Of a DNA stretch of 64,000 bases, positions 8,079 through 17,456 are shown piece by piece. Origin of the DNA: Nonomuraea maritima (GTDB lineage: Bacteria; Actinomycetota; Actinomycetes; Streptosporangiales; Streptosporangiaceae); NCBI RefSeq assembly GCF_900100395.1, contig NZ_FNFB01000008.1, positions 2,071-66,070 on the forward strand. Direction: 5' to 3'. A program made the translations under genes and the position numbers. Below the pieces are notes generated by a model that saw only the letters and a list, made by a program, of their open reading frames with translations, was not told where the DNA came from and ran no database searches. How positions within the stretch are numbered: position 1 is the stretch's first letter; every line of letters begins with the position of its first letter.

Positions 8079-8887
8079 GCCGCAGGATCCGACTCGACAG
8101 TGAGCTCGTGCGTCGCGGCCTGGCCAGGTCGCGCGAGCAGGCCGTCCAGCTGATCGACGCCGGTCGGGTCAGCGTGGGGGGCCGGCGGGCGGAGAAGCCC
8201 GCCACGCAGGTCGACACCGCGTCGGCCATCGTCGTCGCCCCATCAGAGGACGGTCCCGACTACGTTTCGCGCGGAGCGCACAAGCTGCTCGGCGCGCTGG
8301 AGACGTTCACGAGCCTCTCGGTCGACGGGCGCCGCTGCCTCGACGCGGGCGCCTCCACCGGCGGGTTCACCGACGTGCTGCTGCGCCGGGGCGCTGCCCA
8401 CGTGCTGGCGGTCGACGTCGGCTATGGACAGCTCGCCTGGTCGCTGCGCAACGACGAGCGGGTGACCGTGATGGAGCGCGTCAACGTGCGCGACCTCACC
8501 CCCGACATGGTCGGCGAGCCGCCCACGCTGGTCGTGGGCGATCTGTCGTTCATCTCGCTGCGGCTGGTGCTGCCCCCGCTGGCCGCGGTCGCGGCGCCGA
8601 GGGCCGACTTCGTGATGCTCGTGAAGCCGCAGTTCGAGGTCGGCAAGGACCTCGTGGGGGCGGGCGGCGTCGTCCGCGACCCCGCGCTGCGGGCACAGTC
8701 GGTGCGCGACGCCGCGGCCAGGGCCATGGAGCTGGGGCTGACCGTGCGGGGCGTCACCGCGAGCCCGCTGCCCGGGCCGTCGGGGAATGTGGAATACCTG
8801 CTCTGGCTGGGCAAGGGTGAGGGTGAGCCGCCGGTCGCAGACCTTGAGAGCGAGATCCTGCGCGCCGTCGCGGAAGGGCCGCAATGA
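8075..8887 (+). CDS. tlyA: TlyA family rRNA 2'-O-methyltransferase
   Basis: 270 residues from GTG 8075. The N-terminal S4 RNA-binding domain (residues 1-60; RLDSELVRRGLARSREQA, GRVSVGG) is followed by an FtsJ-type SAM domain with DAGASTGGFTDVLL near 88-101 and MLVKPQFEVG near 186. In mycobacteria TlyA methylates 16S C1409 and 23S C1920 and its loss gives capreomycin/viomycin resistance. Here it sits in the usual order before nadK and recN with start/stop overlaps on both sides, so a single transcript is expected. Confidence 0.93.
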   Translation: MSRRIRLDSELVRRGLARSREQAVQLIDAGRVSVGGRRAEKPATQVDTASAIVVAPSEDGPDYVSRGAHKLLGALETFTSLSVDGRRCLDAGASTGGFTDVLLRRGAAHVLAVDVGYGQLAWSLRNDERVTVMERVNVRDLTPDMVGEPPTLVVGDLSFISLRLVLPPLAAVAAPRADFVMLVKPQFEVGKDLVGAGGVVRDPALRAQSVRDAAARAMELGLTVRGVTASPLPGPSGNVEYLLWLGKGEGEPPVADLESEILRAVAEGPQ

Positions 8888-9798
8888 ACCGAGCCGCGAA
8901 CAACCGCACCGTGCTGGTCGCCGTCCACACCGGGCGCGGGGCCGCCGTCGACAGCGCCCGGCTGGTCATCGACCGGCTGGTCAAGGCGGGCATCACCGTC
9001 AGGGTGCTCGACACCGAGGCCGACGAGATCGGCCGCGCCGATGCGGAGGTCGTACCGGCGCATCCGGACGCGGCCAGGGACGCCGAGGTCATGTTCGTGC
9101 TCGGCGGCGACGGGTCGTTGCTGCGCGCGGCCGAGCTGGCCCGGCCCGCGGGCACTCCGCTGCTGGGCGTCAATCTCGGACACGTGGGCTTCCTGGCCGA
9201 GGCGGAGGTCGCCGACCTCGCCTCCGCCGTCGACAGCGTGGTGGGGTGCCGCTACGACGTCGAGGAGCGCATGACGATCGACGTCGTCGCCCGCCAGAAC
9301 GGCAGGGTGCTGGCCGACACGTGGGCGCTCAACGAGGCCACCATCGAGAAGCAGGGGCGCATGCTGGAGCTGGTCGCCGAGATCGACGGGCGACCGCTGT
9401 CCCGCTGGGGCTGCGACGGCGTGATATGCGCCACCCCGACGGGTTCGACCGCGTACGCGTTCTCCGCCGGCGGGCCGGTCGTGTGGCCGGAGGTGGACGC
9501 GCTGCTCATGGTGCCCATCAGCGCGCACGCGCTGTTCGCCAAGCCGCTCGTGGTCTCGCCCCGCTCGACGCTGGCCGTCGAGATCATGCCGGACACGCCG
9601 TCCGGCACTCTGTGGTGTGACGGGCGCCGCAGGTTCGAGCTTCCGTCGGGTTCCCGCGTCGAGGTCCGCCGGGGCGCGGCTCCCGTGCGCCTGGCCCGCC
9701 TGCACGGCGTCGAGAGCACAGGTGCGCCGTTCACCGACCGCCTCGTCGCCAAGTTCGAACTACCCGTTCAGGGATGGCGCGGAAGGGCTCGACCCTGA
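8884..9798 (+). CDS. nadK: NAD kinase
   Basis: 304 residues; ATG overlaps the tlyA stop (ATGA). The NAD kinase signature GGDGSLLRAAE is at about 75-85, NEATIEKQGRM near 144, and the glycine-rich DGVICATPTGSTAYAFSAGGP near 178. It phosphorylates NAD to NADP in the cytoplasm, supplying reductive and pentose-phosphate metabolism. It is co-transcribed with tlyA and probably recN. Confidence 0.95.
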   Translation: MNRAANNRTVLVAVHTGRGAAVDSARLVIDRLVKAGITVRVLDTEADEIGRADAEVVPAHPDAARDAEVMFVLGGDGSLLRAAELARPAGTPLLGVNLGHVGFLAEAEVADLASAVDSVVGCRYDVEERMTIDVVARQNGRVLADTWALNEATIEKQGRMLELVAEIDGRPLSRWGCDGVICATPTGSTAYAFSAGGPVVWPEVDALLMVPISAHALFAKPLVVSPRSTLAVEIMPDTPSGTLWCDGRRRFELPSGSRVEVRRGAAPVRLARLHGVESTGAPFTDRLVAKFELPVQGWRGRARP

Positions 9799-9902
9799 GT
9801 GAATGGACAGGAGAGCGCGTAGGATCACGTGGGCATGGCGGGCCGCGCCGGCGGACCTTCACCGGCAGCGGTGTCAGACACGGCAGTGAACGGGAGTGGG
9901 CA

Positions 9903-11612
9903 GTGCGACCAAGGGTCGAGGAGGTCCGCATCCAGGGGCTCGGCGTCATCGACGAGGCCGTGCTCGAGCTTTCCCCGGGCTTCAACGTGGTCACCGGCGA
10001 GACCGGCGCGGGCAAGACGATGGTCGTCACCGGGCTCGGGTTGCTGTTCGGCGGCCGGGCCGACCCGTCCCGCATCCGGCCGGGGGCCGAGCGGGCGAGT
10101 GTCGAGGGCACGCTCGTCATCGATCCGGGCGGCCGGGTCGCGCAGCAGGTCGAGGACATCGGCGGTCAGGCCGAGGACGGCGAGCTGATCATCTCGCGCA
10201 CCGTCTCGGCCGAGGGCAGATCCAGGGCGTGGCTCGGCGGGCGGTCGGTGCCCGTCGGCACGCTGACCTACCTGGCCGACGACCTGGTGGCCGTGCACGG
10301 GCAGATGGACCAGCAGCGGCTGCTGCAGCCCGCGAGGCAGCGCGCCGCGCTCGACCGCTATGCCGGGAACGCGCTGGTCAAGCCGCTGCGGGCCTATACG
10401 CAGGCGTACCGACGGCACAAGCAGGTGGCGGCGCAGCTGGAGGAGCTGACGACCCGCGCCAGGGAGCGGGCGCAGGAGGCCGACCTGCTGCGGTTCGGCC
10501 TGGAGGAGATCGAGAAGGTTGACCCCAAGCCCGGCGAGGACGCTGAGCTGCGCGCCGAGGAGGAGCGGCTCTCGCACGCCGACGCCCTGCGCAATGCGGC
10601 GACGACCGCGCACACGGCGCTGCTCGGCGACCCGATGGAGGCCGCGGGCGGCGCGCGTGACGTCGTGTCCCTGCTGGGCGAGGCGCGGGCCGCGATGGAG
10701 GCCGTACGCGACTTCGACGCCCAGCTCGCCGGGGTGGCCGACCGGCTGGCCGAGGCCGGATACCTGATCTCCGACGTGGCCACCGACCTGGCGGCGTACG
10801 CGGAGTCCGTCGAGGCCGACCCCGGACGGCTCGCGGCCGTGCAGGAGCGCAGGTCGGTGCTGTCCGGCCTGACCCGCAAGTACGGCGAGGACACCACGGC
10901 CGTCCTCGCCTGGGCGCAGAGTTCGGCGGCCCGGCTGACCGAGCTCGAAGGCGACGACGAGCGCATCGGAGAGCTGACGCGAGAGCTGGACGAGCTCACG
11001 GCCCGGCTCACCGAACTGGCCGACGAGCTGACGAAGGTGCGCGAGGCCGCCGCCGAGCGGTTCGGCCACGCGGTCACCGAAGAACTCACCGCGCTCGCGA
11101 TGCCGCACGCCAGGGTCGTCGTCCAGCTCACCAGGAGCGACGAGTTCGGACCCGAGGGCCGCGACGAGGTCGAGCTGCGCATGGCCGCCCACCCGGCCGC
11201 GCCGCCGCTGCCGCTCAACAAGGGCGCCTCCGGCGGTGAGCTGAGTCGTGTGATGCTCGCCATCGAGGTGGTCTTCGCCGGCGCCGACCCCGTGCCGACG
11301 TTCGTGTTCGACGAGGTGGACGCGGGGGTCGGCGGCAAGGCCGCGGTCGAGATCGGGCGCCGGCTCGCCCGGCTGGCCCGCACCGCGCAGGTGATAGTGG
11401 TCACCCACCTGCCCCAGGTCGCGGCGTTCGCCGACCAGCATCTCGTGGTGGAGAAGGCGAGCGACGGCAGCGTCGTGCGCAGCGGCGTCGTGACGCTCAA
11501 CCACGAGGGCCGCGTACGCGAGCTCTCCCGCATGCTGGCCGGGCTGGAGGACTCCGAGCTCGGCCGGGCGCACGCCGAGGAACTCCTGGGGCTGGCGGCA
11601 GCGGACAGGTGA
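9903..11612 (+). CDS. recN: DNA repair protein RecN
   Basis: 569 residues from GTG 9903 (RPRVEEVRIQGLGVIDEAV); the frame is open further upstream but conservation begins here. Walker A GETGAGKT is at about 34-41, a long coiled-coil middle region runs from about 150 to 400, the ABC signature KGASGGELSRVMLA is near 440 and Walker B TFVFDEVDAGVGG near 470. SMC-like ATPase for double-strand-break repair. There are 104 bases between nadK and this start, so it may have its own promoter; I see no obvious GAAC-N4-GTTC type LexA box in that gap. Confidence 0.94.
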   Translation: MRPRVEEVRIQGLGVIDEAVLELSPGFNVVTGETGAGKTMVVTGLGLLFGGRADPSRIRPGAERASVEGTLVIDPGGRVAQQVEDIGGQAEDGELIISRTVSAEGRSRAWLGGRSVPVGTLTYLADDLVAVHGQMDQQRLLQPARQRAALDRYAGNALVKPLRAYTQAYRRHKQVAAQLEELTTRARERAQEADLLRFGLEEIEKVDPKPGEDAELRAEEERLSHADALRNAATTAHTALLGDPMEAAGGARDVVSLLGEARAAMEAVRDFDAQLAGVADRLAEAGYLISDVATDLAAYAESVEADPGRLAAVQERRSVLSGLTRKYGEDTTAVLAWAQSSAARLTELEGDDERIGELTRELDELTARLTELADELTKVREAAAERFGHAVTEELTALAMPHARVVVQLTRSDEFGPEGRDEVELRMAAHPAAPPLPLNKGASGGELSRVMLAIEVVFAGADPVPTFVFDEVDAGVGGKAAVEIGRRLARLARTAQVIVVTHLPQVAAFADQHLVVEKASDGSVVRSGVVTLNHEGRVRELSRMLAGLEDSELGRAHAEELLGLAAADR

Positions 11613-11685
11613 TTCCGGGTGACATAGTGGACACGCCGGGTAATGCGTGGCCTGTGCGCCGTTTCGCTCTGGCAGGATGGTCGTG

Positions 11686-12882
11686 ATGAAGGTTCCGGGA
11701 AGCAAAATGCCGGGCCTCCGCGGGCGGAAGGTCGGTGACCTTCCCGGTATAACGGCAGTGGCGAGAATCGACCGGCGCACCAAGAGGCTTACGAAACGCC
11801 TCCAGCCCGGAGAGATCGCGATTATCGACCATGTCGACGTTGACCGGGTCAGCGCGGAGGCCCTCGTCGCATGCGGGGTCAAGGCCGTGGTCAACGTCGC
11901 GGCGGGGATCAGCGGCCGTTACCCCAACCTGGGGCCGCAGATTCTGCTCGAGGCCAACGTGCCGTTCATCGACAACGCCACCCCGGAGCTCTTCGAACGC
12001 ATCAAGGACGGCGACGTCGTGCGCGTCTGCGACGGTGTCGTCCACCTCGAAGAAGACGTGGTGGGCAAGGGCATCGAGCAGACGACGGAGAGCGTCGAGG
12101 CCGCCATGGCCGAGGCCCGCGCGGGGCTCTCCGTCCAGATCGAGGCGTTCGCCGTCAACACGATGGAGTACGTACGCGGCGAGGGCAAGCTGCTCATCGA
12201 AGGGGTCGGCGTGCCCGAGATCCGCACCTCGATGGAGGGCCGGCATGCCCTCATCGTGGTGCGCGGCTACCACTACAAGGAAGACATCGCCACGTTGCGC
12301 CCCTACATCCGCGAATACCGTCCGGTGCTCGTGGGCGTCGACGGCGGGGCCGACGCGCTGCTGGAGGCCGGCTACCTTCCCGACGTGATCGTCGGTGACT
12401 TCGACTCGGTCTCCACCAAGGCCCTCACCTGCGGCGCCGAACTCGTCGTGCACGCCTACCGCGACGGCAGGGCGCCCGGCCTCGAACGCGTCCACCAGCT
12501 CGGGCGCGACGCGGTCATCTTCCCTGCCACCGGCACCAGCGAGGACATCGCGATGCTCCTCGCCGACGACAAGGGCGCCGAACTCATCGTCGCGGTCGGC
12601 ACCCACGGCACGCTGGAGGAGTTCCTCGACAAGGGACGCTCCGGCATGGCCAGCACCTTCCTCACCAGGCTGATCATCGGGAGCAAGCTCATCGACGCCA
12701 AGGGCGTGAGCCGCCTCTACCGCAGCCGCATCGCCACCTCGCAACTGGTCCTTCTCGTGGTCACGGCGCTGATCACCATGGGGGTCGCGCTCTTTGTCTC
12801 GCCACTAGGCCGCACGTGGCTGAACGGCCTGCAAGACGTCTGGAACGCGTTCATCTTCTGGCTGGTCGGACTCTTCTCGTGA
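11686..12882 (+). CDS. steA: SteA-like cytokinetic ring protein
   Basis: 398 residues from ATG 11686. Cytoplasmic part (1 to about 340) with thiamin-pyrophosphokinase-like motifs GVDGGADALLEAGYLPDVIVGDFDSVS near 215-240, then a hydrophobic C-terminal anchor (LVLLVVTALITMGVALFV) near 350. Corresponds to Rv1697/SteA, which in Corynebacterium acts with SteB in cell separation by controlling septal peptidoglycan hydrolases. The stop overlaps the steB start, supporting a common function. Confidence 0.9.
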   Translation: MKVPGSKMPGLRGRKVGDLPGITAVARIDRRTKRLTKRLQPGEIAIIDHVDVDRVSAEALVACGVKAVVNVAAGISGRYPNLGPQILLEANVPFIDNATPELFERIKDGDVVRVCDGVVHLEEDVVGKGIEQTTESVEAAMAEARAGLSVQIEAFAVNTMEYVRGEGKLLIEGVGVPEIRTSMEGRHALIVVRGYHYKEDIATLRPYIREYRPVLVGVDGGADALLEAGYLPDVIVGDFDSVSTKALTCGAELVVHAYRDGRAPGLERVHQLGRDAVIFPATGTSEDIAMLLADDKGAELIVAVGTHGTLEEFLDKGRSGMASTFLTRLIIGSKLIDAKGVSRLYRSRIATSQLVLLVVTALITMGVALFVSPLGRTWLNGLQDVWNAFIFWLVGLFS

Positions 12883-13856
12883 TCGATTTTCGTTACCACC
12901 TCGTCTCCATCGTCGCCATCTTCCTGGCGCTCGCCGTGGGCATCGTGCTGGGCACCACGCTCCTGCAGGAGCCCGCGGTCAAGTCCGCCCAGGAGCTCAC
13001 GGGCCGGCTCACCGAGACGAACGAGGAGCTGCGCACCGAGATCGACACGCTGCGCGGCCGTGAGGCCGGCAACGACGCGTTCATCGCCGCCGCGACCCAG
13101 AACCTCGTCACGGGTGAGCTCGTGGGGCAGCGGGTGCTGCTGGTCGAGACGCCGGGCTCCAGCAGCAGCGTGCGCGAGGCCGCCCAGCAGGTGCTCACGC
13201 AGGCGGGCGCCGAGATTTCCGGACGCGTCACGCTGACCGAGAAGTTCCTCGACCCGAGGAGCCGGGGCGTACTCGACGGGCTGGTCAACCAGCTCAAGCC
13301 GGTCAACATGCTCTTCCCGACCACGGCCACCAGCTGGGACCGCGCCGCCGCGCTGCTCGCCTCCGCCCTCGTCACGAACGACGCGGCGCAGGCCGGCACG
13401 CCCAACACCGCCGCCACCGACGTCCTCAGCACCTTCGAGGCGGGCGGGCTGCTCAGCTTCGACGGAGACCCGGCCCAGCGGGCCACGCTCGCGGTCGTCT
13501 TTGCGCCGGAGCGGCCGTACGAGGGCGACAACGCGGAGGCGCAGGCCGGCGCGGTGGTCTCGGTGGCCAACGGGTTCGACGTGGCGAGCCGGGGCACGGT
13601 GCTCGCGGGCATGGCGGCCCCTGCGGCCATGCCCGGCGACGTGATCAGTGCCCTGCGTGACAACAGCGAGGTCGCCAAGCGCGTGTCCTCGATCGATACC
13701 TCTGACATGCCGGTGGGCCGCGTCGTCATGGTCTACTCTCTCCAGGAACAGCTGTCCGGGCGCGCCGGGCAGTACGGTCTGGGCCGGGGAGCCTCCGCGG
13801 GGATGCCGCAGGTGACGACGCCCACCCCGACCCCCACTACCGACTCTGGGAGCTGA
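12879..13856 (+). CDS. steB: SteB/MctB family envelope protein
   Basis: 325 residues from GTG 12879, overlapping the steA stop. One N-terminal membrane helix (LVSIVAIFLALAVGIVLGTTLL, about 7-28), then a coiled coil (about 38-70) and an extracellular domain ending in a Pro/Thr-rich tail (TPTPTPTTDSGS). Matches the DUF3186/MctB family; Rv1698 was described as a copper-efflux channel (MctB), while the corynebacterial homologue SteB works with SteA in cell separation. The steA coupling favours the envelope role here. Confidence 0.88.
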   Translation: MIDFRYHLVSIVAIFLALAVGIVLGTTLLQEPAVKSAQELTGRLTETNEELRTEIDTLRGREAGNDAFIAAATQNLVTGELVGQRVLLVETPGSSSSVREAAQQVLTQAGAEISGRVTLTEKFLDPRSRGVLDGLVNQLKPVNMLFPTTATSWDRAAALLASALVTNDAAQAGTPNTAATDVLSTFEAGGLLSFDGDPAQRATLAVVFAPERPYEGDNAEAQAGAVVSVANGFDVASRGTVLAGMAAPAAMPGDVISALRDNSEVAKRVSSIDTSDMPVGRVVMVYSLQEQLSGRAGQYGLGRGASAGMPQVTTPTPTPTTDSGS

Positions 13857-13857
13857 C

Positions 13858-14727
13858 ATGCCTGCCGGCCGGTCCCGTGGCCTCCTGTACGCCCTCGCCG
13901 GTGCCGGTGCCGTGGCCGGCGCCGCGACCGCCCGGCTTGCGTACGCGGCGTTCACCCGCAACCGGCCGGCCGAGCTGAGCAGCCGCTGGACGCGGAAGAA
14001 CCACCGCGGCGAGCCCATCACCCTGCTGGAAGGTCCCGCGTTCGTCGCGGGTTCTGCCGCCGCCGCCGCGGTCACCCCTGGCCTGCCCGGTCGCCTGCGT
14101 GCCGCCGCGCTCATCGCGGGCACCGGCAGCGGAGCGCTCGGCGCGTACGACGATCTCTACGGCACCACCGACTCGAAGGGTTTCAAGGGCCACCTGAGCG
14201 CGCTCGCCCGCGGCCAGGTCACCAGCGGCGCCGTCAAGATCCTCGGTATTGGCGCCACGGGTCTCGTCTCGGCCGCGCTCGTGTCGCGCGGCCCGGTCGA
14301 CACCCTGGTCAACGGTGCCACGATCGCGGGTGCGGCCAACCTCGCCAACCTGTTCGACCTGCGTCCCGGCCGCGCCGTCAAGGTCGGCCTGCTGACGGGC
14401 GGGCCGCTGCTCGCGGCGTCGGTGCTGCGTGACAGGCCCGCCGCGGCGGCGCTCGCCGCCGTCCCGCTGGGGGCCGCCGCCGCGCTGCTCCCCGACGACC
14501 TCGGCGAACGCGCGATGCTCGGCGACGCGGGCGCCAACTCCCTGGGCGCCCTCCTCGGGCTCGCCGCCGTCGTGGGGCTCGGCAAGCCCGGCCGGTACGC
14601 GGTGCTCGGCACCGTCGTGGCGCTGACGGCCGCGGCCGAGAAGGTCAGCTTCACCAAGGTCATCGCCGGCAATCCCGTGCTCAACCGGATCGACATGCTC
14701 GGCCGCCGCCCGGCCGAATCCGTGTGA
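13858..14727 (+). CDS. MraY/WecA-like polyprenyl-phosphate sugar-1-phosphate transferase homologue
   Basis: 289 residues, predominantly membrane-embedded. It carries counterparts of the phospho-sugar transferase motifs: GAYDDLYG near 98 (DD pair), ANLANLFDLRPGRA near 160 (the N-x-x-N-L-x-D signature), and MLGDAGANSLGALLG near 220 (MGDxG motif). It is shorter than MraY (about 360) and has few N-terminal helices, so it may be a divergent or reduced member. It begins 1 base after the steB stop and lies before murJ, suggesting a role in lipid-linked envelope precursors. Substrate unknown. Confidence 0.7.
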   Translation: MPAGRSRGLLYALAGAGAVAGAATARLAYAAFTRNRPAELSSRWTRKNHRGEPITLLEGPAFVAGSAAAAAVTPGLPGRLRAAALIAGTGSGALGAYDDLYGTTDSKGFKGHLSALARGQVTSGAVKILGIGATGLVSAALVSRGPVDTLVNGATIAGAANLANLFDLRPGRAVKVGLLTGGPLLAASVLRDRPAAAALAAVPLGAAAALLPDDLGERAMLGDAGANSLGALLGLAAVVGLGKPGRYAVLGTVVALTAAAEKVSFTKVIAGNPVLNRIDMLGRRPAESV

Positions 14728-14806
14728 CCCGCCGTCCGCGATTGTCGGTGCCGCCTGCCAGTATGGCCTGCATCGACAACGTGGACCGGTAGGAGACGGA
14801 GGCCCG

Positions 14807-16435
14807 GTGAGTGTGGTGACGGCGCGGGGCGTCGCGAGCGGTGCGATGCTCATCGGGGCGATCACCGTCCTGGCACGCGTCGCTGGATTCGCCAAGCAGT
14901 ACGCCTTCGCCCAGACCGTCGGCACCAACTGCCTGGCCACGGCTTACACGACGGCCAACATGATCCCCAACATCGTCTTCGAGGTGGTCGCCGGGGGCGC
15001 GCTGGCGGGCATGGTCGTGCCCGTCCTGGCCGGGGCGGCCGACGAGGGGGCGCGCGAGCGGGCGGGTCGCATCGGCTCGGCGCTGCTCACCTGGGTCGTC
15101 GTCGTGCTGGTCCCGCTGGGCGTGCTGGTCGCCGTCCTCGCGGGGCCGGTCTCGGGGCTGTTCTTCGGCGCGGGGGTCGCCGACTGCGACACCTCCGCGG
15201 TGACCGCCATGGCAACCCGCATGCTGGTCGTCTTCGCCCCCCAGATTCCGCTGTACGGCGTCGCCGTGGTGCTCTACGGCGTGCTGCAGGCGCACCACCG
15301 CTTCGCCGGTCCCGCCGCCGCGCCGCTGGTGTCGAGCATCGTGGTCATCGTCGCGTACCTGATGTTCGTGCCGCTCAGTGGTGGCGTGCGCGGCCCGGGC
15401 ACCCTTCCCGGCCCGGCCGAGCTGGCGTTGTCGGTCGGCACGAGCCTCGGCGTGCTCTCGCTGGTGGTGGCGGTGCTCCGGCCCGTCGGACGGCTGGGGC
15501 TGCGCTGGCGGCCCACCTTGCGTTTCCCCGACGGCGTCGCGGCCCAGGTGCGCAGGCTGGCGATGGCGGGTGTGGCGGCGCTGCTGGCCCAGCAGGCGGC
15601 CATGATCGTGGTGGTGCTGCTGGCCAACCAGGCGATCGGCAACGGGGCCATCGCGGCGTACAACTACGCGTGGGCGATCTACCTGGTGCCGTACGCGGTG
15701 CTGGCCGTGCCGATCGCCACCAGCGCCTTTCCCAGACTGTCGGCGCAGGCGGGTGACCCCGGGGCGTTCGCGGCGCTGGCGGCGCGCACCACGCGCGCGG
15801 TGGTACTGGTGTCGGGGCTGTCGGCCGGAGTGCTCGCCGCTGCGTCCGGGCCCGGGGCGATTGTCTTCCTGGCGGGCAAGAGCGAGGTGCCTCCCGGGGA
15901 GCTGGCGGCGGCGATCGCGCTGTTCGCCCCCGGGTTGATCGGCTATGGGCTCATGGCGCACCTCGGGCGAGTGCTGTACGCGGCAGGGCAGGGGCGGGCC
16001 GTGGCCACCGGCACCGTCGCGGGGTGGATCGTCGTGATGGTCGCCCAGGCCGTCTTCGTGCTGGTCCTGCCCGACGACTTGGAGATCGGCGGGATGGCGC
16101 TCGGGATGAGCGTCGGTATGACGGTGGGCGGGGCGCTGCTGCTCGCGTCCGTGGTGCGGACTCGCGGGCGGGCGGCGGTGGCCGGGCTCGCGCGGGCGGC
16201 GGGCGCGTCCGTCGCCGGCGGTGTCGCGGGCTATGCCGCGGGGGCCGTCGTGACCGGGTGGCTCGGTGCCGACGGCATCTGGCCCAACGTGGGCGCCACC
16301 GCGCTGGGCGCTCTGGTGGCGCTCGCGGTGGGAGCCGCCGTCGTGGCCCTGGCCGACCGCCCCGACGCCGGCGAGCTCATCGGCCTCTTCCGCCGCAGCG
16401 GCTCCGCCGGCCCAGTGCATGAAAGCGGCGACTGA
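14807..16435 (+). CDS. murJ: Lipid II flippase MurJ (MviN family)
   Basis: 542 residues from GTG 14807 with AGGAGACGGAGG upstream. Around 14 membrane helices; N-terminal ITVLARVAGFAKQYAFAQTVG and the later ANMIPNIVFEVVAGGALAGMVVPVL match the MurJ core. It flips lipid II for peptidoglycan synthesis in the cytoplasmic membrane. It is shorter than the mycobacterial form and lacks a C-terminal pseudokinase/FHA extension, so it is of the plain type. The preceding MraY-like gene ends 79 bases upstream. Confidence 0.92.
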   Translation: MSVVTARGVASGAMLIGAITVLARVAGFAKQYAFAQTVGTNCLATAYTTANMIPNIVFEVVAGGALAGMVVPVLAGAADEGARERAGRIGSALLTWVVVVLVPLGVLVAVLAGPVSGLFFGAGVADCDTSAVTAMATRMLVVFAPQIPLYGVAVVLYGVLQAHHRFAGPAAAPLVSSIVVIVAYLMFVPLSGGVRGPGTLPGPAELALSVGTSLGVLSLVVAVLRPVGRLGLRWRPTLRFPDGVAAQVRRLAMAGVAALLAQQAAMIVVVLLANQAIGNGAIAAYNYAWAIYLVPYAVLAVPIATSAFPRLSAQAGDPGAFAALAARTTRAVVLVSGLSAGVLAAASGPGAIVFLAGKSEVPPGELAAAIALFAPGLIGYGLMAHLGRVLYAAGQGRAVATGTVAGWIVVMVAQAVFVLVLPDDLEIGGMALGMSVGMTVGGALLLASVVRTRGRAAVAGLARAAGASVAGGVAGYAAGAVVTGWLGADGIWPNVGATALGALVALAVGAAVVALADRPDAGELIGLFRRSGSAGPVHESGD

Positions 16436-16679
16436 ACAGGCTGGCACTGTCCGGTCCAGCAGGGAGGCGGCGCGTCGTCGTCGGACCAGACCGACGCCCC
16501 GGCCACTCCATCTGCCCGGGTACCAACCACCTACTGAGGCGACCTCACCAGCCCGCTGCGGACGCTCCGCCCGCCGAGGACGCTGTCCCGTGCCCGAACA
16601 CCATCATGCGAACTTCGCCGGTCGGTTAGGGGCAGGTCGCGTGAACAGGCGGGTCGGCTGTGGTGGAGTGTGGCCGGGC

Positions 16680-17300
16680 GGCGGGTATCGGAGAGATCGC
16701 CTGACCTGCGGTGGCCGGGTGGTGCGGCCAACGCAGGTCTTGGCCGCAATAGTGCGTGCGGGGCAGACGGCCAGGCACGGGCGGTCCGGGCAGACTGCCC
16801 GGGCGGTGGCCGGGTGGTCTGCCGATGTAGGTCGGTGGTGGTGGGTGGGGCCTGGATGGGGTGGTGTGTGCGGGGCGGTCGGCTAGGCCGGGTGTGTGGG
16901 TGTACCGCTGGGGTGGTGTGCCGGGTGTAGGTCGATGGTGGTGAGTGGGGTCCGGTCGAGGTGGTGGGTGCGGGGCGTACCGCTTGCGTGGGCGGTGGGT
17001 CGGGGGCAGACCGTGTGGCTGGGCGGTTGGTCCGCCAGACTTCCTCGCTGGCCAATGAGTTTCGGGCAGGCAGCCTGGGCGGGCGGTCGTAGGGGTGTCC
17101 GTGGCGATGGGTTCCTGGCGGACCGCTTGGCCGGGGCGGGGTCGGGTAGATCGCCTGGCTGAGTGGGCGTAAGTGGTGTGTCGGCGCAGGCTGGTTGTAG
17201 CGATGGGTGCGCCTGGCGCTGGATTCGGCGGATGTTGTGTCTGACGTTGGATCCGGATGGTTGGTGGGCCTGGCGTTGGATTCGGGCGGACGGGGTGCCG
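16680..17300 (+). repeat. G/T-rich degenerate repeat region between murJ and the GT4 gene
   Basis: The 1021-base gene-free stretch 16436-17456 has strong strand bias (G and T on the plus strand). Pairs of related segments are visible: 16826-16883 with 16926-16983 (about 80% alike, 100 bases apart), and three copies of a (G/C)TTGGATTCGG-like element at about 17217, 17244 and 17272 (about 28-base period). Long open frames here on either strand have no recognisable domain and I treat them as non-coding. Bases 16436-16680 show nothing recognisable. Confidence 0.55.
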
Positions 17301-17456
17301 GGGTGGGGCGGTTGCCGGTGGTGGCCGGGCGGTCGGGTGTGGGCAGGTTTGGCCGTGGTGGGGCTCGTGGGTGCGTGTGGTTTGGGTGGGGTGTCTTGGC
17401 AACGGGGTTGGATCTGGCGGGACAATTGCCGGCAGGCGGTGTGGGAGGAGTGGGTT

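Noticed and set aside
9825..11894. 689-codon minus-strand ORF
   Set aside because: Lies fully antisense to recN, which has strong SMC/ABC motifs; no domain in the antisense reading.
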